From Daphnia carinata (taxonomy: Eukaryota; Arthropoda; Branchiopoda; Diplostraca; Daphniidae), in contig NC_081333.1 of assembly GCF_022539665.2 (NCBI RefSeq), positions 3,720,001-3,784,000 of the forward strand: 64,000 nucleotides of DNA. The letters are read 5' to 3'. Both the position numbers and the translations under genes were made by a program. Shown here piece by piece: positions 1 through 10,579 of the stretch (the first letter of the stretch is position 1; each line of letters opens with the position of its first letter). The notes beneath the pieces are model-generated. The model saw only the letters and a program-made list of their open reading frames with translations. It was not told the DNA's origin and ran no database searches.

Positions 1-87
1 TGGCCACCCTTTTAGGTATAAATGAAGTGAGAAATTAAGTTAGATATTGCAAGCTAAATTTTCACAATTTTTTAAACAGCTCAAGGA

Positions 88-2000
88 ATGGAGATGAACA
101 AAATCAAAACTGCCCTTCATCAGGTGAGTGGAAGGCCATCATAATTTTTAAAAGCGTACAGTAGAAAGACAAGCGGGGAGCATAACGTGGCGTACAAGCC
201 AAGAAGCATGCAATTTATTCCGAACTATTTCTGAATTGGCTTCTCATTTGTAGCTGAGGAATGCTGTGAAAGACTGTCAATTGAATGACTCTAGCGATGA
301 ATTCCTTCTTAAATGGCTAAAAGGTATAATAATTTTGGTTATTAAAACAAGTTCTGTTTTGATGTCTCATTTGCAATGAAACAGCACATGATTTCGATGT
401 AGCTCGAGCCACCAAAATGCTCAGACAGGTGATTTTTTTTATAAGGTCTCTTTAATGATCATATATTTACATTTTCATCTTGTAAATCTAAAGACATTAG
501 AATGGCGGCGAGTAAACGGAGTGGATAAACTCTTAGATACGTTCAAAATTAGCGATGTGATGAAAAAATATTTTTCCGTCGGACGAGTTGGAGTTGACAA
601 ATACGGGTGCCCACGTCAGTATAAAAGAAACACATTTACATGTACAGTAGATTAATCTATCTCATTTTCTTTTATCCCCCAATTTATACACATTTCCATC
701 ACACCTTCAGTTTACGTTTCTGCAATGGGAAGAATGGACATGAAAGGCATTCCGGACAATGTATAATTGAGCTTTCGTTAAACTGACATTTCAAAATTAA
801 TTTTCAGGAATTCTGTTATCTACAAAGAAAAACGAATTATCAGAAATGTTGATTTATAGAGAAGAGAAGTATATTAAGGCGGCTAGAGAGGAACGTGAAC
901 GAACAGGTAGGCCGATCGCGACGCATACGATCATCTTCGACTTCGATCATCTATCGATGAAACAGCTAACGTGCAAGCCAGGTACAATTCTATGCCAATT
1001 CAAACAGAAATCTGTAAAAAAACAAAACCCAATGTATCATTTCATTTACAGTTGCCTTTGAGTTAATGGCTTTCACCAGATTACAGTTGGCCCACTACCC
1101 TTTAAATCTTCGTCGGGCGTTCATCATTAACGGTAGGCTCTGTTCACATTTGTTCCTACCGCAAACTGTCGCAACATAATCCTCGTGTTTTTTCTCGTTT
1201 GAAAGCCCCCAAGTTATCTTTTCAACTGTTGTTCGCTATGTTGAATCCGTTCCTACCCGAGACTGCCACCGCGTGTCTGAGAGTTTTTGGTAACGACAAA
1301 ACACAGTGGACATCCGCTTTGCTAGAGGAAATCGACGCCGATCAAATTCCTGCGTTTTACGGAGGCACAATGACCGATCCCGATGGTGATCCCAAATGCC
1401 CTAGCAAGGTAATACAAAAAGAAAAAGTATTCTTAAAGCGATGATTCTCCGATCTAATCAAAGCTTAGTTCAATATGGGAGGTGAGGTACCTCAATCCTA
1501 TTACCTTTGCAACAATGCTCCGGTCGCTAAAAAATATATGGAGACGCTGCACGTTATTGCAGGTGTTGGAGGACGGAAGAAACTGAAATATAAAATCGAG
1601 ATTGTCCCTTCCGTAATGAGGTAGCGTGAACATAGTGCATCATCTGTCAATATAAATAAGGCCTCGTGTTGTTGGGTTCTTAAAAAACAGATGGGAGTTT
1701 ATGACTGAAGGAGGAGACATTGAATTTCGAGTTTACAATAGCAATTTAAACGATGAGGAAGATTTGCTCCCGCCTAACAGGGTCGATAGCCATTTGGTGA
1801 TGGAAGAGGGTGAGCTAACGTGCCATCAACCAGGCAAATGTAAGTTATCTTTAAAACATGCGCGTTTGCATAATTGACATTCAATTTCTTTTGAATTCCG
1901 ATCAGATATTTTCGAGTTCAGCAACACGTTTAGCTATTTGAAAACGAAAAAAGTTTACTACCACATTACTGTCCATCCACAATCATCGGAAAATGTTTGA
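88..2000 (+). CDS. SEC14-like lipid-binding protein (CRAL-TRIO plus GOLD domains)
   Basis: Eleven exons join in frame to about 386 aa: 88-123, 254-323, 385-428, 494-614, 711-746, 808-981, 1052-1132, 1206-1408, 1469-1620, 1691-1839, 1906-2000. The order matches the SEC14L family (SEC14L2/supernatant protein factor): an N-terminal CRAL-TRIO-N helix block (EFLLKWLKAHDFDVARATKM), a lipid-binding CRAL-TRIO core (YGGTMTDPDGDPKC at its end), and a C-terminal GOLD beta-sandwich (YNSHLV-like, LTCHQPG, FEFSNTFSY). The family shuttles phosphoinositides, tocopherol or squalene between membranes in the cytosol. The intron after exon 5 appears to use a GC donor. The start at 88 is the first in-frame ATG. 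A plausible acceptor at 78-79 means an upstream exon could lie outside the window, so the 5' end is uncertain. Confidence 0.85.
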
Positions 2001-2227
2001 ATGTATTTAAAAGAAAATTATTTAATAATGTTTGGGTTTGGCAAATTATTACGAAAACGGATACACATGCGGCAAATGATAAAGCAAAATTGGAAACGAA
2101 AAATACAATTATAATAGAATTCCCAAGTTTTGTTGAATGACGCAGTAACAGATTTTTGTTCTGTTCGGACAAGGCCAAGTGAGGCTGTATAACGAAACTT
2201 GAAAATGCATTTACATAGTGATCGCGT

Positions 2228-3723
2228 ATGCAGTTTTCTGTGAGAATGCGCCCCGAGCACAACGTCAAAACCAGCGTAACGATGATAACAAGATCAAAAA
2301 GAATCGCCTTTCTAATCTCATCCGGTATTTTATTTTCATTCATGATACTTCAAATTTTTCGTTCCAATTTCTCGTACGAGAATGACCCATCATTCGCCAG
2401 TTTCTTTCATGAGGAACATGCACACATTTATCAAACGATTCACAAAGATTTTGATAGACATACCGTAACAATCGATCGACATCTGCTTGAAGAAATGGCC
2501 TTTCATTTACGAGACGCCCCGTACGACGGTGTTGATAATTACACTCGGATCATGACCGCTCTTTTAGGTCTCAAAGAGCTAAAAGGTGTTGAACCATTGG
2601 TGCCTGGAATGAGCCGAGTTATCAACGATGTAAGTTCGTTTGAATACCCTATCGCTATCGCCCCTTGTCGAGGGAAGTTCAGCAATCATCGAAGCCTCTT
2701 CATAGCGGTTATTTCGGCTCCGAGGAATTTCGAAAGACGCGCCACTATCCGTCGAACGTGGCCTCTTCATTTGAAGAACCAAACGAATTCGAATAAACCT
2801 TTGGATGTTGTAGGATTCAGCTTCGTTGTTGGGCTCACCAAAGACGATGTAATCCAGCAAAAATTGATGGAAGAACACGAACGACATCGCGATATGCTGC
2901 AGGTAAACATGTACGATAAATACAGGAATTTATCGTTGAAGGTGACAGGTCTGCTGAATTGGGTGCATCGTTATTGCCCACAAGTGGATTTCGTCTTGAA
3001 AGTGGACGACGACGTCTACGTGAATGTGCATAATTTGGCCACCGTCCTTCACTCACATCCGCCTTCCGAGCGCAGTGTTTACGGACGCAAGTGCGGCGGA
3101 GGCACAGTCAGTGAAAGAACACCTCGCAACGACAGTAGATTATTTTAAAAAAGGCGTCATTGAAATCAATTTCCTATGTAACATTTACGATCGTCGTTCA
3201 GGCAAATGGGTTATTTTTTACGAAAATTGGCCATGGCGTGACATACCGCATTATTACCAAGGAGCTGGGATCGTAATGGCTGGCAGTGCTGTCCGTCCAT
3301 TGCTGGCGGCCATCCAGACAACCCCGTATTTCATTTGGGACGACATGTACCTGATCGGACTATGCGCCGTTAAAGCCAGGCTTCGTATCCGTACGTCACA
3401 AAGGTAAGTTCATAGCATTTCAGACGATATATTTTTGATTGATTGATTACATTCATTCAAGCATCTTTGTCGATTGGCCGGAGAACTACGCCGATCCGTG
3501 TTTGGTGCGCAACACTGTGACGTGGACATTGAAGTCTTCAGAACAAATGGATGCACCGCACTTTGTCACTCACAATTTGTATCGCAATTCGAACGTGTCG
3601 CGTTGCATCGCCCGCACTTTCGACTTGGGTCCAAACCAGACTTTGGTCAACCAATTAGAAAGTACCATTAATGAAACCGCCATCGCATTCGAGTTTCCTT
3701 TCGGTTTCATGGAGCAAAACTGA
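2228..3723 (+). CDS. Beta-1,3-galactosyltransferase-like protein (GT31), copy 1
   Basis: Exons 2228-3110, 3202-3403 and 3462-3723 give 448 aa. The protein is a type II Golgi enzyme: a short cytosolic tail, one signal-anchor helix (IAFLISSGILFSFMILQIF), a stem, then a GT31 catalytic domain. Visible family motifs are ISAPRNFERRATIRRTW, the DxD-type metal/UDP-sugar site KVDDDVYVNV, the WPW block with GAGIVMAG, and IWDDMYLIGLCA at the place of the usual EDVYVG motif. Its expected role is transfer of galactose or GlcNAc in beta-1,3 linkage onto glycoproteins or glycolipids. The ATG at 2282 aligns better with the start of copy 2 and may be the real one (430 aa). The first intron is absent from the neighbouring paralogue at that position. 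Confidence 0.85.
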
Positions 3724-4104
3724 CGGTTACATATTCAAGAGAACACACACCACATCTGTCAGTACGTACTGTAATGTCCCATGTAACCTATTAATTACAA
3801 ATTCCCTAAATATTTTCGTTTCGAAGGCTGACTGTTAGTTGACACAGGTTTTCACGTGATCATATTTTTTTCCTTGTACCTGTTTGATTAATCCAACACG
3901 TAAAAAACATGTATGTCAACGAAAAATGAATAGGTTGATCCCAGGCAGTTGAGCAACTATAATTAGTGACGTATCGCCAGACATTTTGGTATACTCAATA
4001 TCGATTGGGATGCGAGCATATTACGTGACGTGTTAATGTATGTTAACAGTTCGTAAGTTTCCCGTTGAGCTGAGACGTAGTGCGAGAGTGTCCGTGAATT
4101 CATA
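3724..4104. other. Spacer between the two GT31 genes
   Basis: No coding signal or repeat recognised. It should hold the 3' UTR of copy 1 and the promoter of copy 2. AT-rich. Confidence 0.4.
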
Positions 4105-5652
4105 ATGGCAACGAAATTGAAACAGTTAATGCCTGTGTTGATAACGTCTTGTGGCTTACTAACAGTTTTAACGTACCACTCATTCAATCCGATATTTGCA
4201 AGCGATAAAAGCAGGACCATTGTTCTTCTTCATTCTTCTGCTTCGCAAGGAATGCGAATGGCTGATTCAATTGAGGAAAACTCGAATAAAAGTGCAATCA
4301 CTATCGACCGAAAATTGTTTGATTACCTTAAATCTCATTTGTCAGGGACAGCGTACGATGGTGTTGACAATTACATACGACTCATGACAGTTGGTTTAGG
4401 ACTCAAAGAGCTTACGAACGTCAAACCGCTTATGCCCAATATGGGGCCGGTTATAAACGACGTCACTTCGTTCGAGTATCCCATAACAGTCGCTACGTGC
4501 GGCCAGAAAATGAAAACTACTCGCAGTGTCTTTGTATCAATCATGTCATCCCCGAATCATTTTGAAAAACGTTCCACCATTCGTCAGACGTGGGCGAATC
4601 ACTTGAAAAATCAATCGAAGGTCAACAAACAGTTGGACGTCATGGGGTTTACGTTCGTCGTTGGACTTACAAAGGATAAAATCGTTCAGAAAAAGATGAT
4701 GGATGAAAGTGAACAGCATGGCGATATGTTGCAGGTGAACGTGTACGAAGAACAAGCAAATGTGTCCGTAAAAGCAGCTGGACTTTTGAATTGGGTGAAT
4801 ATGAATTGCCCTCAAACGGACTACCTGTTAAAAGTGGATGACGACGTCTACGTGAATGTCCATAATTTAGCGACGGTCCTCTACGCCTTTTCGCCGTTCG
4901 TTCGAAGCGTTTACGGCCGCCTGGCCGATGGAGCCATTCCAAAATGGAATAACTGTATGTTCCAGTATTTTGCTACAAACAATTAAACTCATTGGATTTC
5001 TCGATTGATTTTTTAGCTGAATGGCCGTGGACTCGCATGCCGACATATTTAGAGGGAGGAGGTGTCGTCATTGCAGGTAGTGCAGTTCGTTCGTTATTGG
5101 CAGCCATGCAAACGACCCCTTATTTCATCAAGGACGACATCTACCTCACTGGATTGTGTGCGGAAAAAGCTCGACTTCAAATGCGCACATCGCCACGGTA
5201 TTCATTTTTAGTCCATGAAATTAAATAGCAACGCTAAAAGAAATGTGTGGACCGTTTATGTAAATCTATCGGATGTGCTTAAGTATTTTTTTTTCTTTCC
5301 GTTTTTCAACTACAGGATATTCGCTGATCAATCTGAAATGTATCCGAACCCGTGTTTCGTGCGCGGCAACGTGATGTGGTCATCAAAGTCAGAAGATCAC
5401 GTGCTTACGTCGCACTTTGTCACTGAAAGTTTTTACCGGAACGCCACAAACGCGCGCTGCGTTCTTACAACTTACGTGCTCAATCCGAACGACACGTTGG
5501 GTGTGTTTGTTGACAGGACAATCAACACGCCCGCAGTAGTGTCAGAATTTCATTTCAAACCTGTGATTCATAAAAAGTGGGTCTCCATTTTCACGTCAAC
5601 CAAGCCAAGCGCACGCAAGACAATTGCCAACAAGATGTCACTCATATCTTAG
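4105..5652 (+). CDS. Beta-1,3-galactosyltransferase-like protein (GT31), copy 2
   Basis: Exons 4105-4954, 5017-5197 and 5316-5652 give 455 aa. It is a tandem paralogue of the preceding gene with the same layout: a signal anchor near residues 9-25, then ISAPRNF-equivalent MSSPNHFEKRSTIRQTW, the catalytic KVDDDVYVNV, SEWPWTRMP, GGGVVIAGSAV and IKDDIYLTGLCAEKA. The last intron sits at the same codon in both genes (between the RTSP/RTSQ motif and IFA/IFV). The first intron differs in place: here it falls just after KWNN, whereas in copy 1 it precedes KW. The C-terminus is longer and lysine-rich. A Golgi glycosyltransferase role is inferred from family; donor and acceptor cannot be told from sequence. 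Confidence 0.85.
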
Positions 5653-6147
5653 TACAACTATCAAACATTTGCTGTTTATCAGGTATACGTACAAGAGAAA
5701 AATAATAACAATAAATTTTTAGTTTTGAAGAAGTGAAAACCCAAGCGTGCCACAACAATCATTTCCTCTTTATGTTTTCGACAATGGCCCAACTGCAAAA
5801 GCCGACGTTATATGATAACGATATGGACAGCCATTCGTTTCGAAGGCAGCGATGATTTTCGAGATGGGGCTGCAAGAGCTGTTGTTAACACACGGTAATA
5901 ATACGAATAGAAATGGGTGGCAATGAATGGCGTGCCTAACCGCTGCAGTGTTCTTTTCGATGGTGAAAGTTTTATGCGACGTCGGTGAGATATAATGAAG
6001 AATTTAGATGTCGAAATTTCACATACGGTTTCGCCATTACGCCGAATTCCCGCAAATCCGGATGGTTAAACAACACGAAATTTCAAGACGCGCCTGCGCT
6101 CGTACATCTAGGAAGATTCGAACTGGGCTCTATAATATATATTCAAC
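5653..6147. other. Intergenic stretch, nothing recognised
   Basis: No reading frame with splice support, RNA gene or repeat seen. A TATA-like stretch (tataatatatattc, 6131-6144) lies immediately before the next candidate ATG. Confidence 0.3.
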
Positions 6148-6371
6148 ATGACAGACCTTTTTAATGAGCTAGACAATACGAAAAAGGACATCATACTTTC
6201 ACTATTTATCATATCTGCTTTGTTCATCCATGTTCTGAAGAAGGTAATAGCCTATACCCATTTAATATAGACATTTGCATATAGGGTGTTGGTTATGGAC
6301 TTTCTCTTTTTTTTGTGCCTGTCCTTGCATCGATGAAGTACGTGTACGCTGACAGTTGGAACATCAAGTGA
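6148..6371 (+). CDS. Candidate 60-aa membrane protein, unrecognised
   Basis: Two exons (6148-6243 and 6285-6371) with canonical gt/ag and an in-frame join encode about 60 residues. The start is MTDLFNELDNTKKD, followed by a hydrophobic helix (IILSLFIISALFIHVL), a KK pair, then a second hydrophobic segment (GYGLSLFFVPVLA) and the C-terminus YADSWNIK. Two closely spaced transmembrane segments would form a hairpin. I do not recognise the family. The intron is only 41 bp, short even for this genome, so the model could be chance. A further exon-like segment flanked by ag and gtgag (about 6512-6572) could belong to the same transcript in another frame. Confidence 0.3.
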
Positions 6372-6845
6372 GCCGATACCGACAGGAACCAATCATATGT
6401 GTCAATTATCTACTGGCTCTTACGCGACACGGCGTTATGCCCTTTGATTCTATGTGTGTCACACACGTTTCACTTTCTTTTTTTTGTGCACACATATCCT
6501 ATCAATCATCAAGGCCTCCCAAGTCGATCTTACTGGACAATTGTTCGATGCTAGATGGGCGGCATTACTTTGGTGAGTTTCGCAAAATAAGAAAGTTCTT
6601 TCTGATGTGCTCGACAAGTTTCCAAGAAAATCAAGTCAGCATAATTTAATTAATAAAAAAAAACAATGTATTGTTTGTAGCTTTAATTTACATTGGTCGG
6701 TACACTTGTGAACAAGGAATGTTGTTGTCTGATTTAAAATTCTTCCAGAGTTAGAACGGCTTTTGTTGAATATCATTTGGCTGCTGCTGCGGGATACCAA
6801 AGTTTATAGTACAAATCTACCCATCGATGATGGAAGATGGACTCT
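6372..6845. other. Spacer before the glycine-rich gene
   Basis: Contains one exon-like block near 6512-6572 (ag...gtgagt) and the 3' UTR of the minus-strand gene that follows. Nothing else recognised. Confidence 0.3.
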
Positions 6846-8092
6846 TTAACGGCCGTAGCTTCCACCTGCAGCGCTTTGGCCAGCACCGTAGCTTGCGGGA
6901 GCGGCGGCAGCGTGACCTCCGCCATAACCTGAAGCTGCGGGAATGGCCGCGGAATGTCCACCGCCATATCCTCCGACTGCGGGAACGGGAGCAGCGTGAC
7001 TACCACCGTATCCTGCGGCAGAAGGAGCTGCAGCTGCGTGGCCACCTCCATATCCAGCAGCGGGAGCGGCTACCTGAGCACCACCGTATCCTCCAGCTGC
7101 GTGAGCTGGGGCCATGGGACTTGCACCATATCCTCCAGCTACAGGGGCAGGAGCTGGACGGCTACCTCCATATCCACCGGCTTGCTGACCGTATCCACCA
7201 GCTGCGGGAGCAGGAGCTGCGTGACCATATCCTCCAGCTGCGGGAGCGGAATGTGCTCCGCCATAACCTCCAGCGGATGGAGCAGCTCCGTAACCTCCGC
7301 TCATGGAATTAGCGTGACCGCCTCCATATCCACCAGACATAGGACGACCACCTTGAGATTTACCTCCTTTTCCTTTCGAGGGTCGAGCGGCTTGTGGAGC
7401 TCCGTAACTTCCAGGTAAAGTGGGGCGAGCGGATTGACCGCCGCCGTAACCTCCGCTCATCGGACGAGCTGCCTGGCCACCTCCATAACCACCCCCATAA
7501 CCACCCCCAACACCTGCGGTCGGTAATGTTTTATTGAATATTGGCTCTACGATTTAATTAGAAAACGATGTCATTACTTGAGCATGGTACCATACACATC
7601 ACTTGACCGTAAGGCTGAGCTGATTGAACGTAGGAACTCATTTGACTGCTACCACCTGAATTGATAAGAGAATGATTGATTCGTGTTCGCAACAAATTTA
7701 AATCTCAACAGAAAATGAATTTTTTATTTGTTTTAATCAGCGGGTGTTATTGTTGTTACCGTAGCCTCCGCCTCGGCCACCTCTGCCTCGTCCTGCATCG
7801 AACAACATTAAGGGTTAATTCTTAAGTTTGGCTATCTGTTAAGTGCTTGATTAATTGTGAATTAAAATGAGTGAAATGAAGGAACTTCGCTATAGGATGA
7901 TGCAAATGGTCTTGTGATGTATTAGAATTTAATGATTACATTCAATTGGACAACACATGCACCTACCTTTCTTAGAGGCATTCGCCATCGACACTAGAAC
8001 GACGACCACAACCGCCCACTACATGGAACAAGAAAAAAAAAAACATGTAAAACTCCGGTAAATATTGGCGCCGAGTTGAAACCCACCAACAT
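6846..8092 (-). CDS. Secreted glycine/alanine/tyrosine-rich repeat protein
   Basis: Five exons read on the minus strand: 8092-8087, 8018-7967, 7792-7760, 7655-7578 and 7513-6846. They total 837 nt, 278 aa. Exon 1 is only ATGTTG. Joined to exon 2 it gives a classic signal peptide, MLWAVVVVVLVSMANA, with cleavage after ANA. The mature chain starts with SKKGRGRGGRGGGYGG, then a short non-repetitive part with two cysteines (VMCMVPCS). It ends in about 20 imperfect GGYG(G)-x-A/P repeats, twice interrupted by RPMSGGYGGG. Such GGYG-rich secreted chains are typical of arthropod cuticle, silk-like or antimicrobial glycine-rich proteins; which of these cannot be decided. The repeat exon is open on the other strand too, but without a start context or splice sites. 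Confidence 0.75.
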
Positions 8093-8155
8093 CTTGGAAA
8101 CGAGGATCATTTTTAAAAACTTGTTCAAGATAAAATCGTCGCACGTTTGCTTTGC

Positions 8156-8192
8156 AACTGAAGACTCGTTCATCCACCATCCTCTTTTTATA
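8156..8192 (-). promoter_or_regulatory. TATA box and arthropod initiator of the glycine-rich gene
   Basis: On the minus strand TATAAAAAG (8192-8184) is followed 32 bp later by TCAGTT (8161-8156), the arthropod initiator consensus. The first ATG is about 65 bp further on. Spacing is textbook for a focused promoter. Confidence 0.7.
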
Positions 8193-8559
8193 GAAGCCCG
8201 AAAAAATAAAAATGTGCGTACGAAAATTTATTGTGTAGGAGGAGACTAACGAACAGTACCTTTCGTTGTTTCCACCCTCCCACTTTAAAAATTATTTTGC
8301 AGGAATACAAGAGAAAGAGAAGAAGAAAAACTCGGCTGTTTGGATAACGGAGAGAGAAAACAGCCAAGGAGACGCTTCGCCTCTTCACGGCCGCGTTTCG
8401 TGATCAACCTTCGCAAGCGCTCTCTCTCTTTCCACGTCTCTTCTCCATTCCAAGCGGTATGAAGCCTGTTGCATTATTCCCACGCGTGCCGCAGCAGCTC
8501 CTTATTGTCTTTAGCGTGTGGATGACAAAAGGTGTGCGCTAGAGACTGCCGTATCTTCT

Positions 8560-8578
8560 GGGGGGGGGGGGGGGGGGG
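8560..8578. repeat. Homopolymer run of 19 G
   Basis: Uninterrupted G tract read directly from the sequence. Able to form a G-quadruplex, and also a common site of sequencing length error. Confidence 0.9.
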
Positions 8579-10559
8579 ATAACATAAGAACGATGCTGTT
8601 CAAATTACTGATGTTTGCATAGTCAATGGGTTTTTCTTATTGTATCGCGCAAAGAGAGTTATGAATATGTAAAAATGTGTTTTAGGGATAGAGAGACGGT
8701 GAATGGAAGGCTATTTAAAGTTCGAAAGTTCGCGAGGATAGCGTAATCACTAAGCCGTGACCTACTCACTGTATGCACGTTACCTGTCGCCTCGTCCCAT
8801 AGAATTATGTCACGAAAAAAAAAGGGACAGGCATTTTTTTAATTCGTAGAATTATTCTGTTTTTTTTTTTATATGCAAGAGGAAACCTGTTCATAATTGC
8901 GAGGTGACTCTACCCAGCAATAAGGATGTTGCCTAACCCTATCAACTGTGACATTAGCATACACTGGCTGTATAAAAATCGGCCGCCTAGCAGCGTGAGA
9001 TTTTCATCACGATCGCGCGAGATTTTCGAATTATTGCAATAGAAGTCTTGACAATATATGGCCATTGTAATTATCTCAAGCGATTAGATAAGCTACAAGA
9101 TACACACAAATTTCTTTACTCTCCCACGTTCTTCCAGTTTGAAAAAGGTAAGAATTTGGCCGGGTAAAGATAACATACCTAATAACAGCACAGCCACCAA
9201 TTATAGGCGTTTCGTCTCCCACCTTTTTTTTTCCTGTTGCTCTGATGTGTGGGTGAATCATGTACACGTTGTTACGTAAGACTTTCTCTTGTCAACTAGG
9301 GTTTACATTTTTTCTGAACGTACTTTCCCCTTTTTTTTTACAATTCAAAATGGCCCGTGTTAATTGCTCTGGGCTTTTGAAATCGTAGCGACCAACATTA
9401 AACCATTAAGAAAAATATCGATAAGGTAAATTTCCCCTTTTATACATATCTAGCCCAAAACATTATCCGCTATCGAGATTTTATCCAAGGATTCAAACAA
9501 TAGAACGTTACACAAACGCAGCAAGTGAGAACTTTCTCATGCTGCTGTGTATCAGTTTTGTTGAGCGATCGGCAAACTTACAGAGGATGAAAACCTCCTT
9601 TCCCTTTTGTCTGCATAGCAATCGATAGATGGATGCAATTATCAAGATGTTCAGCCTCCGCCTCTCCCACCCGAAAACAACAAGTTGTGTCTCCCTTACT
9701 AAGCGAAAGCAACGATGTATAAACGATGAAGATTTTCAGTCGTTTTTTGACTAAACGGCCCTCTACGTAGCGCAGATGTTGGTCATTAACACATACTACG
9801 GCAGGCTTTGACGCTTTAGCGATCTAACGAACCAGAAGAGACAAATTACATAGGGAGCTACAAGTTTCTTCCATTACATCTGGCCTTCGAGTCCAAGGAA
9901 TTTGTTGACAGCTTTCTTTTAATGAACCAGATCGTATGTATTATCGTTCTTGCCCTACCAAGGCTTATTCCACAATTCGAAAGCAAAACTGTTAGAACAT
10001 ACCTTTCTTTTATTCATAATGAACATATTGCAACTATGGCGATAGCGAAATACAAACTGCAGGGTATATACTTAAATTCAATGAGACCTGCCGTCTAATT
10101 CCTCGAAATGCAGTGCTTACATTCATTAACTCAAGACTGTGGTAAGCCTAGCCGAGGCCAAACATTATGGTTGTATGCTTGTAAGACGAGGAGCTGCTTG
10201 TATGTGGCTGAGGTACGGTCTGTGTTACGCAATAATAAGCGACTGAAACCTTGAATCTAACAGATGGTGAGTACCTGGCCTTATTGAGTTGTTACTGTGG
10301 AGCTATACCGTTAAAAATTTATTTCTTTAATTAAAAAAAAAATTTTCTTAACAAAAAATAAAACCTCAAGTTGAAATGCAAATCTCATCTCATTCAGGGT
10401 GTTCCATTCCCTATTGGATAAAACTCAAATATTTGTAAACAAATCAGTGTTGAGTCGATTTGAAAGCATGCGTCGTGTTTCATCACATCAAGAGGAAAAT
10501 CGGGCGGATAGAGCATAAAAACCGATACTATATGAGCGAATCAGAGCGAAGCATGGGAT

Positions 10560-10579
10560 TTGAACGCACGTGCGTTCAA
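10560..10579. repeat. Perfect 20-bp palindrome
   Basis: ttgaacgcacgtgcgttcaa is its own reverse complement and has a CACGTG E-box core. It could be a bHLH/PAS-type binding site or chance. Confidence 0.6.

Noticed and set aside
6827-7418. Plus-strand frames opposite the glycine-rich gene
   Set aside because: Arg/His- and Ser-rich shadows of the GGYG repeats; the minus-strand frame has splice sites, signal peptide and promoter.
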